Positions 1 to 10,621 of a stretch of DNA of 64,000 nucleotides are shown piece after piece. The DNA lies in the NCBI GenBank assembly GCA_002335605.1, contig BEDY01000004.1:1488001-1552000 (forward strand), written 5' to 3'. This DNA is from Prillingera fragicola (Eukaryota > Basidiomycota > Tremellomycetes > Trichosporonales > Trichosporonaceae). A model generated the notes under the pieces. It had not been told where the DNA came from. It saw only the letters and a list, made by a program, of their open reading frames with translations, and did no database searches. The position numbers and the translations under genes are program-made. How positions within the stretch are numbered: the first letter of the stretch is position 1; every line of letters starts with the position of its first letter.

Positions 1-484
1 TGTGGGCGATCGACTCGCCTCTCATGACTGACGGCGGTCGTTCGTTCCTCACCCCAGAGGACAAGCAGCGCCCAGAGTGTGTGATCCCCGCCGCGGACGG
101 CAAGCCCGTCAAGCGCAGGCGTGCGTGCAAGGACTGCACCTGTGGTCTCGCCGAGCTTGAGCAGGAGGAGGAGGCCCACGCTGCCGCCGCTGTCAAGGAG
201 GCTCAAAAGGCCTTTTTCCTCGAGGGCGACGACGACATCCCTGACCATGTCCGGAATGCCACGATTGGCGTCGAGAGCATTTGGCCAACGGAGCGTCGTG
301 CAGAGGCCAAGAAGACGAGCTCGTGTGGAAGCTGCTATCTCGGTGACGCTTTCCGTTGCGGCTCGTGCCCTTACCTGGGTAAGTAGACCTTGGCTTGTTA
401 CGTTCCAGTGCTGACTGTACAGGTCTTCCTCCTTTCAAGCCCGGAGAAAAGGTCGAGCTGTCTCTCCTTTCCGACGATATCTAG
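1..484 (+). CDS. DRE2: Fe-S cluster assembly protein Dre2 (anamorsin), C-terminal part
   Basis: This is the C-terminal half of the cytosolic Fe-S assembly factor Dre2/CIAPIN1, which takes electrons from the diflavin reductase Tah18. The gene is cut by the window start, so the N-terminal methyltransferase-like domain is missing. Visible are the first iron-sulfur site (a distal Cys, then CKDCTC) and the twin Cx2C site CGSC-x7-CGSC near the end, the hallmark of the family. Reading frame: codons start at base 3. One 44-nt intron (379-422, GTAAGT...ACAG) interrupts a Gly codon; the last exon encodes a Pro-rich stretch and the tail LSDDI before TAG at 482-484. It converges with ADE8 across about 210 bp. 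Confidence 0.93.
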
Positions 485-697
485 GTTTCCACTTTCTTCT
501 TTCTGAGCTCAGCGAGCCAACCAGTGTTGTACCGACCGCCATGCTGGCGTGTACCAACTTCTGCTAGATTAGAGTGAGCCCTCGAGTGCACACAGCAGAA
601 GATCACACCAAAATCCCAAATCCTGAACCCAGGATCCATTGTGTACATAACAAAATGAATGCAGCATGTCGCACTCCCTAATAGCTCTCTCGAGCCT

Positions 698-1644
698 CTA
701 TGCCTCCAGCTTGGAAACCTTTTCGGTGAGGTCCGCGACCTCGTCCTTGTCCTCGGCAGGCGCCGCTGCGAGAAGAGTAGCCTCCTCCTTAGTAAGCTCC
801 TCCAGAACCACCCTTGTTCCCTCGACGATAATCTCATGCTCGACGGCGTGTATCCTCTCCTCGAGATCCTCAAGAGTGTCCTCCTTCTTAATCTCAATCT
901 CACGCACAACCAGGGGCTGTCCACGGTCGACCTCCTTGATAACGCGATGGATCATGGCACCGGTGCACTTGATCTCACCCTTCTGGAAAGCCTCAAACGC
1001 ACGGGGAATGGCAGCGGCGCCGTCGAATGCGCCAGGAAGAGCGGGGTGCAAGTTGATGCAGGGGATGGGGAACCTCTGGGTAGGTGGAGGTGCGGGCAGC
1101 TCGGCGGAAGCGCGGAGGGCAGCAGCCGAAGGGTGGTGCTGAGGTCCCTTGGCAGCCTTGAGCTCCTCGGCGGTCGGGGGCGGCAGGGAGGGAGCGGCAG
1201 GGGGAGCGGTCGTGCCGTTGAGAATGTCCAAAAAGTTGTCCGACAGAATGTGCATCCATCCAGCGAGCACGACAACGTCGGGGCGCGACTCGAGCACACG
1301 CCGAGCGACCTCGGCGTCATAGTCGGTGCGTTGTGAGCCTGGGTTGCGGTTCAGGAAAGTCTTGAGGGCGCAGACCGAGGTGGGGACCGGTGGCGTCTGT
1401 TTGGCGGCACGCTGAAGACCGTACGCGTTCGACCTCGACGACAGCACATAGGTCACTTGCGCGTTGGGCAGGCGGTCAGTGAGCGCGGCATCGAGAATTG
1501 CCTGGAGGTTTGATCCTGGAGGGTGTCAATATTGGTGAGGCAAGCTCCGATAAGACGAGAGAGCTACATACCGGACCCAGAGATGAGCACTGTGATCCTC
1601 CGGACGCGCTCCTGGGGCTCAATCGTCTCTTTGAGAATGGGCAT
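698..1644 (-). CDS. ADE8: Phosphoribosylglycinamide formyltransferase (GAR transformylase)
   Basis: Transfers a formyl group from 10-formyl-THF to GAR, step 3 of de novo purine synthesis, in the cytosol. Two exons (1572-1644, 698-1515) with a 56-nt intron give 296 aa; the junction restores ISGSGSNLQAI, the conserved N-terminal loop. The catalytic segment NLHPALPGAFDG and the MIHRVIKEVDRGQP stretch match fungal Ade8. Between the AGWMHILSDNFLDIL strand and the NLHPALPG motif lies a roughly 45-residue Ala/Pro-rich insertion absent from yeast Ade8, and the C-terminus carries an extra Glu/Lys/Ala helical tail ending VSKLEA. The start chosen is the only Met ahead of the conserved strand (MPILKETIEPQERVR). 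It diverges from the next gene. Confidence 0.93.
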
Positions 1645-2055
1645 GGTCAACGACGGTGGGTTGCACCAAATATTGTTGTAAGTGACGTGAGAGCTGCTCG
1701 ACACTGCACGGCGGACACAGGGAAAGCCAACTTTTGCTGGCCACAACTCATTACGTGCTGTTCAAAATGACGTGTAAGCCTGCTTCACTCCACCGCGCAC
1801 CCATTGCAGATGCTGGTCCTCGACTTCATTCTTGGTCCACTGCACCGACTTAGCGTTTTCGACCCCATAGCCTACCCTCGTTGTGACCGCCGACCTGCAA
1901 CAAGCGTAGAGGCTGAGCATATTTTTCACACCGTATCAAACTTGATCGTCTCTCATTGTTCATAGAGGGCGTCAAAAGGCTCAGACCCGCACAACGGACG
2001 CCCGTCGCGAGCACATTCTCCCCTCTCAGATTCCACTCCACGCCCGCCCATAACC
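1645..2055. promoter_or_regulatory. Divergent intergenic region between ADE8 and the His-rich gene
   Basis: About 410 bp with no supported gene. It must hold both promoters and 5' UTRs. Short ORFs occur on both strands but none has recognisable content. I see no clear TATA box or strong repeat. Confidence 0.6.
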
Positions 2056-3398
2056 ATGGGCCGCTCCAAGCCGCGCACCAACAAGCGGCCACCTCCTAAA
2101 CCGAATCGTCGCAATGGTACTTCGCCTACTCTGGGCTCGGGAATGGGTGGTTCATCGGGCTCTGTTCCTCTCGCAGTGCCCGGAATAGGTCAGCAACCTT
2201 ACTTTGATCCAGCGACCGCCGCACTCTTTCCTCCAGCCTCGGCGCTGGACCCAACAGACCCGTCGTTTCCCTCTGCATTCCAGAGCTGGTCAACCTCGGC
2301 CTTGTCACAGCTCGGTCAACTGCCGCGCTTGACACCAAGCCAACTGAGTGCAATCGCCGGCGCCGCAGCAGGTGTAGGCGATGCCGGGCTGTTCAGCGCA
2401 GCGGCCGCGCATGGCGCTGTTGGCGTCGCTGCTCCTGGGCAAGGTCTTCCCATTGATCTTCCAGCAAGCCTGGCGGCGCTCTTCGAGGCTAAGCTTACTC
2501 TCGACCGCGAGAAGGCAAAGCTTATGCGAATGCAAAAGGAGCTCAAGGGGTACCGTGAGGGTGTCGCCGCAGCCGGGGGCTCGGCCACGGGCAAGGGCAA
2601 AGAGGTTGCCGTCGAGGAAGAGCTGGGCGAGTGTACGTGCGGCAGGAATGAGTGAGTTTAAAATCCAGAGCGCGAGTCCACACGCTAACAGTTGGCTCAG
2701 CCATGCGCACGAGTACCCAGGCTCGGCTCACTCTGGCTCGGACGATTACTACTATTACGACACCGAGGACGAGTGCGACTGCTGTTCGCACGACCACTCG
2801 TACATCGAATGCGACCACGAACCGGGCGAGTGCGACTGCCCCGAGATCGAGGACGACCATCACCATCACCAGCATCATCAGCACCAACACCAACACGCAC
2901 ATCACGACGGCGAAGTAGACTCTGACGCCGACGAGTACGAGTATGAGGATGGCCACAACCACACGTGTGGGCATCATCACGACCACCACCACAATCATTT
3001 GCATGGACACCACCTCCCACACGGCGTAGAAGCAGCGATAGTTCCTACCGACGAGCTTGCAGCCTTTCTCAAAGCCAACGCCGGCGCAGCACAACACGCG
3101 GCTGGACAGCCACTCTCCGCAGCAGCTGCTGCACCACCTCCTCTGCCACGAGCCACGAATTTGCCTCCCCCGCCACGCGTGCCAGGCTTGTCCGCCCCTC
3201 CCGGAAACCGAACACGCTTGGCAGACGATCCTGAGCGTATGGTGAGTGCTGTAGGAATGCTGAGGTGATTTTGCTGACATTCTCCAGGACGAAGCGGTTC
3301 GTGAGCTGTTCAATTGGATCAAGGCTGTCGTCTGGACCATTGAGCAGGCAGCAATCGTTGCTGGCCGTCGAGGGTGGGCGACTACGGAGGCACGGTAG
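2056..3398 (+). CDS. Uncharacterised His/Asp-rich protein
   Basis: Not recognised. Three exons (2056-2651, 2701-3241, 3288-3398; introns of 49 and 46 nt with CTAAC/CTGAC branch sites) give about 415 aa. The N-terminus is basic and Pro-rich (KRPPPKPNRR), followed by an Ala/Gly/Pro-rich middle, a charged helix (KLTLDREKAKLMRMQKEL) and a Cys pair (CTC). Exon 2 contains an acidic, Tyr-rich patch with Cys pairs (ECDCC, ECDCPE), then a long His-rich tract with many HH and HQH units (about 2860-3010) and an Ala/Pro stretch. The tail is a short amphipathic helix (ELFNWIKAVVWTIEQ). His and Cys clusters suggest metal binding, but that is inference. It does not look like a zinc transporter because it has no membrane segments. 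Confidence 0.75.
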
Positions 3399-3643
3399 TC
3401 TCTGGCCTCCACAAGGCGTCAAGTCGAGGCAAACAGTATGCTCCGCGCTGTCTCTCATCTCTTGCCATTTTTGACATTGTATTACCCAATCAACCCCACT
3501 GCACTGCCGCTCACAGCGTGCCACCGATCATGTGCTGAGACACATGTACATGCATCATCATTGCACCAGCGTCCCAAGGAGCCCGATCTAATGATGCATA
3601 ATGCAAATGGATGATTGTAATGGTAGATGCTGACAAGAACTCC

Positions 3644-6257
3644 TTAAACCTTTGTCCGGGAGACGGGCGTCGCAAGAGTTTGCCCTGCGCGCTTGAACCA
3701 CGGCACCTCCATGAGCCAGTGCTGGTCAAAGGCCGAGACATTTCGAGCATAGATGGCCGACGTAATGGCCTAATGTTGTCAGATTGGGTTAAACAGTGTA
3801 GACTCACCAGCTCGTCATACTCAATAGCAGGCACCTTGCGTCCAGCAAGCACACTGCTGGGGTGAATCTTGACCTGCAGATTTCCCGCTGCCTGCCTGTA
3901 GGTGCCGTCGGCTTGAATAACAGCCGTGTTCATGAACAAGCCCTGGAGAAGTGCGCGACGCACGGGGCCCGTGTCGCTGCCACAAGACGAGCGCCAGTCG
4001 GCACCGTGCCTCTCGGCCAGCTCACGCAGCTGGGCACGGACCTTGAGAGCGGCCGCGAGGGTCTTGGCGTTCACGTGGTTGTCCTTGCACCATGGACCAG
4101 TGCCAGAGGTCTGGCCCTTGTTCTTGCCCTTGCCGTTAGGGTGCTCATCGTCGCGCTGCTCCTTGATGGCAATGAATGCGCGAAGCACGTTCATGCCGGT
4201 GAGGTGGTCGCCGTCGCGGTGAATGAACTTTGCGCGTGCCGACGCCGCTGTCTCGCGGGCGTCTTGCGCACGATCCAGAAACACTGGACCTGAGACGGCG
4301 AGGGACAAGATGTCAATGATCTCGGAGGCGCAGCCAAACTCAAAGGCAGCAACCAGGATGCGTGCGTGCTCGGGGTCCAGGGGATAGTGTAGCATTTGAC
4401 GCCCAAGGGGAGTGATCTCCGTTGGCGACGAGATGGCGCCAAGTCCTGCCAGAGTGCGGAATGCAGCGGCCACCGAGTCGCGAGATGGTGCGTCAATGTA
4501 CTCAAAGGTGAATGGGTCCTGGCGCATCGCGATAAGCTGCAGGACCGCAGAGGCGAGGTTGCACCTCTGGATCTCTGGAGTGTCGAACTCGGGCATACCC
4601 TTGAAGGCCTTTTCAGTGTACAGACGAAGGCATTCGCCAGGCATCTTGTCCGGTCAGTGTTGGGCACGACAAGACCTTGGGACTCACCTCACGTCCAGCA
4701 CGGCCAGTGCGCTGCCAGGCACTGGCCTGCGAAACGGGCATTTTGCGCAGATGCTCGATAGCCCCAGAAGCACGGTAGATGAACTCCTTCTCCTTCTTGT
4801 ACCCCGAGTCAATGACAAATGCGATACCGGGAATGGTAAGCGACGTCTCGGCAATGTTCGTGGCCACAACAATGCGGCGCGTGTTCTCGGGTGTGGGCGT
4901 GAAGATCTTGGCCTGAGCGGTGGGAGGCAGAGACGCGTACAGGGGGAGGACTTGAAGCTGCATTGCTTCAGGCGCCAGTTCGGAACCCCGGCGACGCAGG
5001 AGAGCCACCAAGTTTTCAATCTCATCAGAGCCTGCCTGTTAGCAATATCCTGGCCCAGCCTTCTCACCTGGCATGAACACCAGCATTTCGCCAACGGGCG
5101 TGGGCTTGCGCGTGTGCAGCATCATTGCCGTATCGGCTGCGGCCTCGATAAAGTCATCCACAGGCTTGGCCGCGTGTGAAGTCTCCACATCGAACATACG
5201 TCCGGGAACGTGAAGTGCGGGGCAGCCGTTGAAGAAGCTAGTAAACTTTGCTGGATCCAAGGTGGCGGACATGATGACAACCTTGAGCTCTCGTCCTTCT
5301 CCGGCGGCAGCCTTGGCCTTGCGAATGCGCTGTATCTTCTTCATGCTTCCGAGAAGAAAGTCGGTGTTGAGGGTCCTCTCGTGTGCCTCGTCGATTATGA
5401 CAATGTCGTAGCGAGTGAGGAGATTAAGTCCGACCTCCTCCTCATCTGCGGCGTCGTTGGAAGCAGGAGACTTGCCGTTGGCCTTCCCATTGGCCTGTGA
5501 GACCTTCCCATTGGCCTGAATATCCTTCTTGGCGTGGCCCTTCACTCCTCCATCGGCATTGGCAAGCTCCCTACCAGTCAGCAAGAGTGTAAGGTCCGGA
5601 CCAACCTCATGAGAACACCTTCGGTCATGAACCGCACCCTGGTGTCACGGCTACATGCGTCTTCAAAGCGCACGGCGTAACCAACCTCACCCCCGACGGC
5701 CACTCCCATCTCGGCAGCGACACGAGTAGCCAGGGAGATGGTAGGTAGCCTACGGGGCTGCGTGATAGCGACGCTGGGACCGCGGGCACCATAGTGGTCG
5801 AGAGAAAGCTGGTGTCGCCTCAGAAGATGTCCCAGCTGTGTCGACTTTCCACATCCTGTCTCTCCAATAATCTTGATCGTCAGCCCTAACCAAGGACGGG
5901 CCAGTCAACTTACGACAACAGCATCATGTTTCAAGATCTCATCCAAAATCATTCGGCGACCTGGCCGTCAACTCCTGCGCACGCTCTCAACGCACCTTGA
6001 TAGAATGGCAACTCGTAACGCTTGAGAAGAAGCTCGGCAGCAACCTTCTCCCTCTGCTGAGCGGCTGCCAAGCTACCCTCATTGCTAGCACGGGCCTTGC
6101 GCTTCTTGCCGGCGGGGGCAGCATCAGCCAGTGACTTGCGCTTCTTGCCGTTGGCGAGGGGCAGCGGCTCGTCGAACGCCTCGTTGTCCGACTCGTCGGA
6201 GAGAAAGTTGGCTACCCTGGGCACCTTGCTGGGCCCTGCTGTATTTGTGGGCGGCAT
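3644..6257 (-). CDS. DHR2: DEAH-box RNA helicase, Dhr2/DHX33-like
   Basis: A DEAH/RHA superfamily-2 helicase of 794 aa in seven exons (5996-6257, 5914-5960, 5606-5871, 5068-5570, 4688-5031, 3808-4644, 3644-3769). Introns are 35-43 nt. Motifs in order: GETGCGKST (I, around residue 106), TQPRR, DEAHER (II, around 252), SATLD (III), TNIAETSLTIPG (V), QRTGRAGR (VI), then the winged-helix/ratchet and OB-fold with HPSSVLAGRKVPAIEYDEL. The basic N-terminus (KKRKS, KKRKAR) looks nuclear. The short N-terminus, FYQGRRMILDEIL lead-in and OB-fold fit yeast Dhr2 and human DHX33 (18S rRNA processing) better than Prp2/16/22/43. An extra NGK-rich insertion lies just before DEAH. The paralogue assignment is likely, not certain. 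Confidence 0.87.
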
Positions 6258-6486
6258 GGTGTTGTGATATATACAGGTTGCTCACAGGATCATTGACTGT
6301 TGTGGAGATGCCATGAGCAAGGGCAAACGTTCAAAACAGAAATATTTGGTTCCGAACAGTACGTGGTGATTAGAGTACATTACGTAAAATGCCATCTGCA
6401 AGATCAGTACGTCAGTGTCAATAGTAGTGGTCTGTCCTTCGCGGCCGTTACCCACTTCACACATTCACTCTCAGTTGGTAACAACA

Positions 6487-7164
6487 ATGGCAGCTCCACC
6501 CTCATTCGACGAATTTATGGCACAGGTGGAGAATGCTACTTCCTCAAATCAAGGCATCATGGTAGACGAGGAGCTGTACGAGGAGCTGTTCGCTGCCGCA
6601 CCACCAGGGTAAGCCCCTTCCTCGAGTCCGAGTCCGCGCTCGCTGACTTGCAACAGCCAGGGAGCGCGCGAGAGCTTTATCGCTACTCTTAAACGCCCGA
6701 AGGGAGAGCTGGAGAAAGATGCCAGCTGCCCCGTTTGCCTCAAATCGCTCGCTGCAATCGAGACTGAGGAAGAGTACGCTCTTGCCTCGGAGTCGTTCTT
6801 TGGCGACTTGGAGGCGCTCGGCCTGCGAGCCCTCCCTTGCCCAGCCAAACATGTGTTGTGTGCGCGTTGTGCTCAAACTTGGCTTGCACTTGTAAGTGTT
6901 GAGTCGTGTGAAGTCCGGAGCTTGGTGGCGAAAGGAGCAGCGCTGACGCGTCGTGTGTAGAACAACTCGTGTCCCATGTGTCGAGCCGTCGTGGATCCCG
7001 AGGCCCCCAGTGCTCCCACCACCGGTGCAAACGTCGTCGAGCAGCAGCGTCAGACCGAGCGCATGCTCTCCCTATTCCATGCTGTGTTTGGTCCCCGTCA
7101 ACCACCAGCTGCTGCGCCCGAGAAAGGCGACTCGCGTGACTCCTTTGCCGGCATGTATTCATAG
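6487..7164 (+). CDS. RING-finger protein, probable E3 ubiquitin ligase
   Basis: Three exons (6487-6608, 6657-6891, 6961-7164) give 186 aa; introns are 48 and 69 nt. The RING core runs from CPVC (start of exon 2) through CPAKHVLCARC to CPMC at the start of exon 3, that is C-x2-C ... C-x3-H-x2-C-x2-C ... C-x2-C, so all zinc ligands are present and the splice junction is confirmed by the domain. A long loop with Glu-rich and Leu-rich stretches separates the first two ligand pairs. The C-terminus is Pro/Ala-rich with a short helical segment. I start at the ATG with a good context (ACAACAATGG); an in-frame ATG at 6415 is possible. It shares a 229-bp divergent promoter with the DEAH helicase. Confidence 0.85.
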
Positions 7165-7260
7165 ACGTAGTGATCCGCCCTGTACTCTCCGTTGTGATAC
7201 TATATGCATAGACTAGAAGCATGTCCAACTCGTCTACATTAACGGCAGGGCCTGACACCT

Positions 7261-10200
7261 CTACGCCTCAGTGACAGACCTCAGGCCTGCCAGGATCTGC
7301 TCCTCAGTCTGGCCCTGGGCCCACCAATGCCGCGTCAAATCGCCTTCCTCGTCGGCCTCACCGTTGCTCTGCGCGGCCGCTTCCTCCTTGGCCTCGTTCT
7401 TGACGTCGACGGTGGCGCGGAAACGCTTATTGGGGCGAGCGTCCTCCACACTCTCGCCACCCTTGCGCTTAGCCAGGTAGGCGAGGTACTCCAGCGAGTG
7501 GGGTACAGGGACTGGAATCTCGACGGCACCTTGGGGCAAGGGTGGGCCAGAGAACCACAACACCTGGTGTCGCATGTCCTGCTCGAACAGACGGGCAGTC
7601 TCTGCGGGAAGATACTCGCGTACCGCAACTTGTTCGAGAACCTGCGCACCACCCATCACTGCAGCAAAGGTACGAGACTGCAACAACTGCTGCTGCTGAG
7701 CATTGGGAGGGCGCTGCCAACCTTGTTGCTGCTGCGGGTGGCGCTGTTGTCCGGCCTGAGGATGGGCAACCGCCCCGTGTGCGGCTTGCGGCGTCTGCCT
7801 CGAAGAGCCGGAATGCTGAGGTGTGGGTTGCTGTCCAGGGTGGGGGTAGCGTTGGGGTGTCGCCGCCGAAGGGGTGGTTTGCTTTGTGCGAGGGTCCACT
7901 GCGCTAGGCCGCCTAGAAGAGGTGTTGACAGCGGCTGCCTCCTCCTCCTCGGTGTCGACGGGCATAGGCTGTCGCTTAGGACGCCCAAGTTGCCCTGTTC
8001 CGCGAATACCGAGCAGGTAGGGCGAGCGAGTGGAAGGAATGTGGATTGGGCGGTCGAAGGGGACGACCGTAGTGAGGTCCAGGTGGCGTAGAGCCTCGGG
8101 GACAACATTGGACCACCTCTTGATTTTCATGAACAGGCAAGCCTTGTCAATGTACCGCGAGTTGCAAACGTACAGCGGCCAGCCTGGGTAGAATGCGGGG
8201 GCCCGGGGGCGGCCACGCGCAGCACTCTCACCGGGCTGCACGGCCACACGCTCGATAATGTCCTCCACCGGATGATCGCAAAAGTAGCCTGCACAGTCAG
8301 CCACAGTCCACAGCGCCACAACGCACCAGTCTTGAACACCTCCCGCTCCAGGAAGGACTGGTCCGCCGGGTGGACAGTTTGCTCTGGACGGTAGTACCAG
8401 CAGACGGTAACATGATGCGTCAGGCAGCCCATAGCTGGAACAAAAGTCTTGAAGATCTGGCCAACGATGGGGCGCGAAGGGTCGTCCGGGTTGATCAAGT
8501 GCACGAAGTCACCTTAAAATCAGTCCATGCTACCGATCAGGTTACTCACCGATGCGGTAAGCTATTCCCTTGTGGCGAGCCTCCTCGGTGAAGACGCGGT
8601 CTTTAGCGTCCGACCGAATACCCGTAAAGAGGTAGCCGTTGCCCTCCGGCTTTCCAGCTGCATCCTGCACGAGTCGAGCACGACCGGGGCCTGCCGGCAG
8701 TGAAGCGAATCGTGTGGCCGAGGCGGCCGGTACGCCATTCTGCGGCAAGGGCATTGGGTACGGAGCGGTAATGGCATTGTAGAGGCGCTGTATGGTGAGG
8801 ACTTGGCCATACTGCTCCAGGTGAGCAGCAAACCAGCGCCTCGCCTTTTCGAATAGCCGGGACATGTCCGCGTCAAAGGCTGCCAACGTGGAGTATTTGT
8901 TGGCGCGTGCCGACTCCAGGATGGCTGCAAACGAGGGCGACGGTGCCGATGAGGAGAGATACGGAATGTTGGCAGTTGGAGGAATTTGTGCAAAGACGTC
9001 GGCCAGAGGAGTGTCTCTGCATCGGTCAGCTCTAGCCCGTATAACACACTTACTTCTCCTTGTACGCTGCGATGGCCTCGGCGACAGCCGCGATGCGTTT
9101 CTTCCAGTTCGCGGATCCACCAACGCTCAGCTCATAATCTGCGGCACCTTCTCCCCACCAACCGCTTCCTAGGACGCCACCTGGGGCAGGATCGCCAGGG
9201 AGCACACTCTTCGCCCCTTCCCATCGAGGCAGAGAAGCGTCCGTCTTTGCGACTACGGCTTGATCCGCTGCATTAAGCTCAGTATTGCTCGTGGGGGGTG
9301 GCTCTGCTGCCGCAACAGCAGCAGCAGCCGCAGCTCGGGTGGGTCTCGCTGGGGGTGCAGTTTTCACTGGCGACGTTGCTTTCACTGCCTGTGGAGATGT
9401 TGTGGTGGGTTTTGAGCCCCTACGTTCCCGCTTGGGAGGTTCGGCAGCGGGCGCGGCAGGCTCTGGACGAGGTACACGGAGGTGGATGGTAACAGGCGGC
9501 ACTGTCGCTGTCGTGGCCGCTGGCGTACCCGGTGCCGGAGTTGCTGACGCGCGGTCGGCCTTGCCATCATGTTTCGCGACTTTGCGGCCGCGGCTACCTT
9601 TGTGATAAGGGTCGGCAAACGCAAACGTCCCATCCGCGACGCGAGCCTTCCAGGTCTCATAGATTTGGTCCTGATACCGTTAGCGGCGAGATAACAGAGA
9701 CACGTACCTCAAATGTCTTTGCGTCCAACCAAACCTGAGATTCGTCCTCGTTGTCTGCAGTGTCAGTGCAAACCTCTGCTGGGAACGGCGGGCTACTCAC
9801 AATGCTTGGCATTCAGGAAGACGAGATGCAACTGCTTGAAAAACTCCTCGGGCGTGTGATATTTCTGCTCGCCGAGGCCAGCCTGTTACGATCAGCCGTC
9901 ATGATCGGATTGATCAAGAGCCCCACAAGCCTGTACTCACAGCAATGTTGTCCAGACACTCTGGCTCGGGGATCGTCTCATAGTAGTCTTCGTATTCGTC
10001 GCGGTCGGGCAGTTCGCGGAAGATGTCACTCATCCTATGGCTAATCCACCGTCAGCGCTGCTTCATCCACTACATCACACATCCACCATTGGCGTAATGA
10101 TAGCAAAATAAACACTCACCCTCCGTCCTTTGACTTGTACACGACGTCGAGCATGTTGCGGCACGCGGTCCAGGCCGCTTCCTCCATCCCCGTGCCATCC

Positions 10201-10283
10201 TCCTTTTTGCCGGGGTACTTTGTTGGCACGACCGAGGGTGGGGGTGCGGCCCGCACTCGTGACGATGATGCTTTGCGAGGCAT
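7261..10283 (-). CDS. RSC1/RSC2-like chromatin remodelling subunit (bromodomain + BAH)
   Basis: Eight exons (10120-10283, 9941-10034, 9801-9882, 9708-9754, 9054-9670, 8550-9016, 8327-8512, 7261-8288) give 894 aa. Residues about 55-135 form a bromodomain: DIFRELPDRDEYEDYYETI, then LVFLNAKHYN with the acetyl-lysine Asn. An Ala/Pro-rich linker with Lys/Arg clusters follows. Residues about 335-440 resemble a second, degenerate bromodomain (FAQIPPTANIPYL...). From about 488 there is a BAH domain (GDFVHLINPDDPSRPIVGQI ... WYYRPEQT ... EVFKTGYFCDHPVEDIIERV). This order is that of Rsc1/Rsc2 (RSC complex; polybromo in animals). The C-terminal third is Gln/Pro-rich. Start is MPRKASSSRVR; an in-frame Met 26 codons upstream exists. 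Confidence 0.9.
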
Positions 10284-10621
10284 GCCGAATCGTGTTGGTG
10301 AGTTACCAGGACGCGAGTGGACAGTGTCGAAGTCGAGGTGACGCGCGACGGCGTGCCTCAAGGCCCAATTGATTCAGTGACGGAAGCAAATTCACCTATT
10401 GTCAACAACACATCCTCTAAACCTAATGCACCAAGGCTAATACACGGTTCAACTCTATTCATGTCCTCTATCAGCGTCGGGGCCGGCCCTAGTGCGCGGC
10501 CCCAACTATTCATGGGCCATGTGAACGAAGGCGAAGCTAACAACATTTTCGTGTTCTTTGGGAAATTTGCCTCAGCGTGCGGGGTCGCCGCGGGCGCTGG
10601 GCCGCATCATTACAGAACAAT
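10284..10621. other. Gap between the RSC gene and PYK1
   Basis: About 340 bp, promoter of the RSC-like gene plus the 3' flank of PYK1. Relatively AT-richer in the middle. No gene supported. Confidence 0.6.

Noticed and set aside
659..1336. A 225-codon plus-strand ORF opposite ADE8
   Set aside because: Complements the ADE8 exon, which has clear catalytic motifs; the ORF has none.
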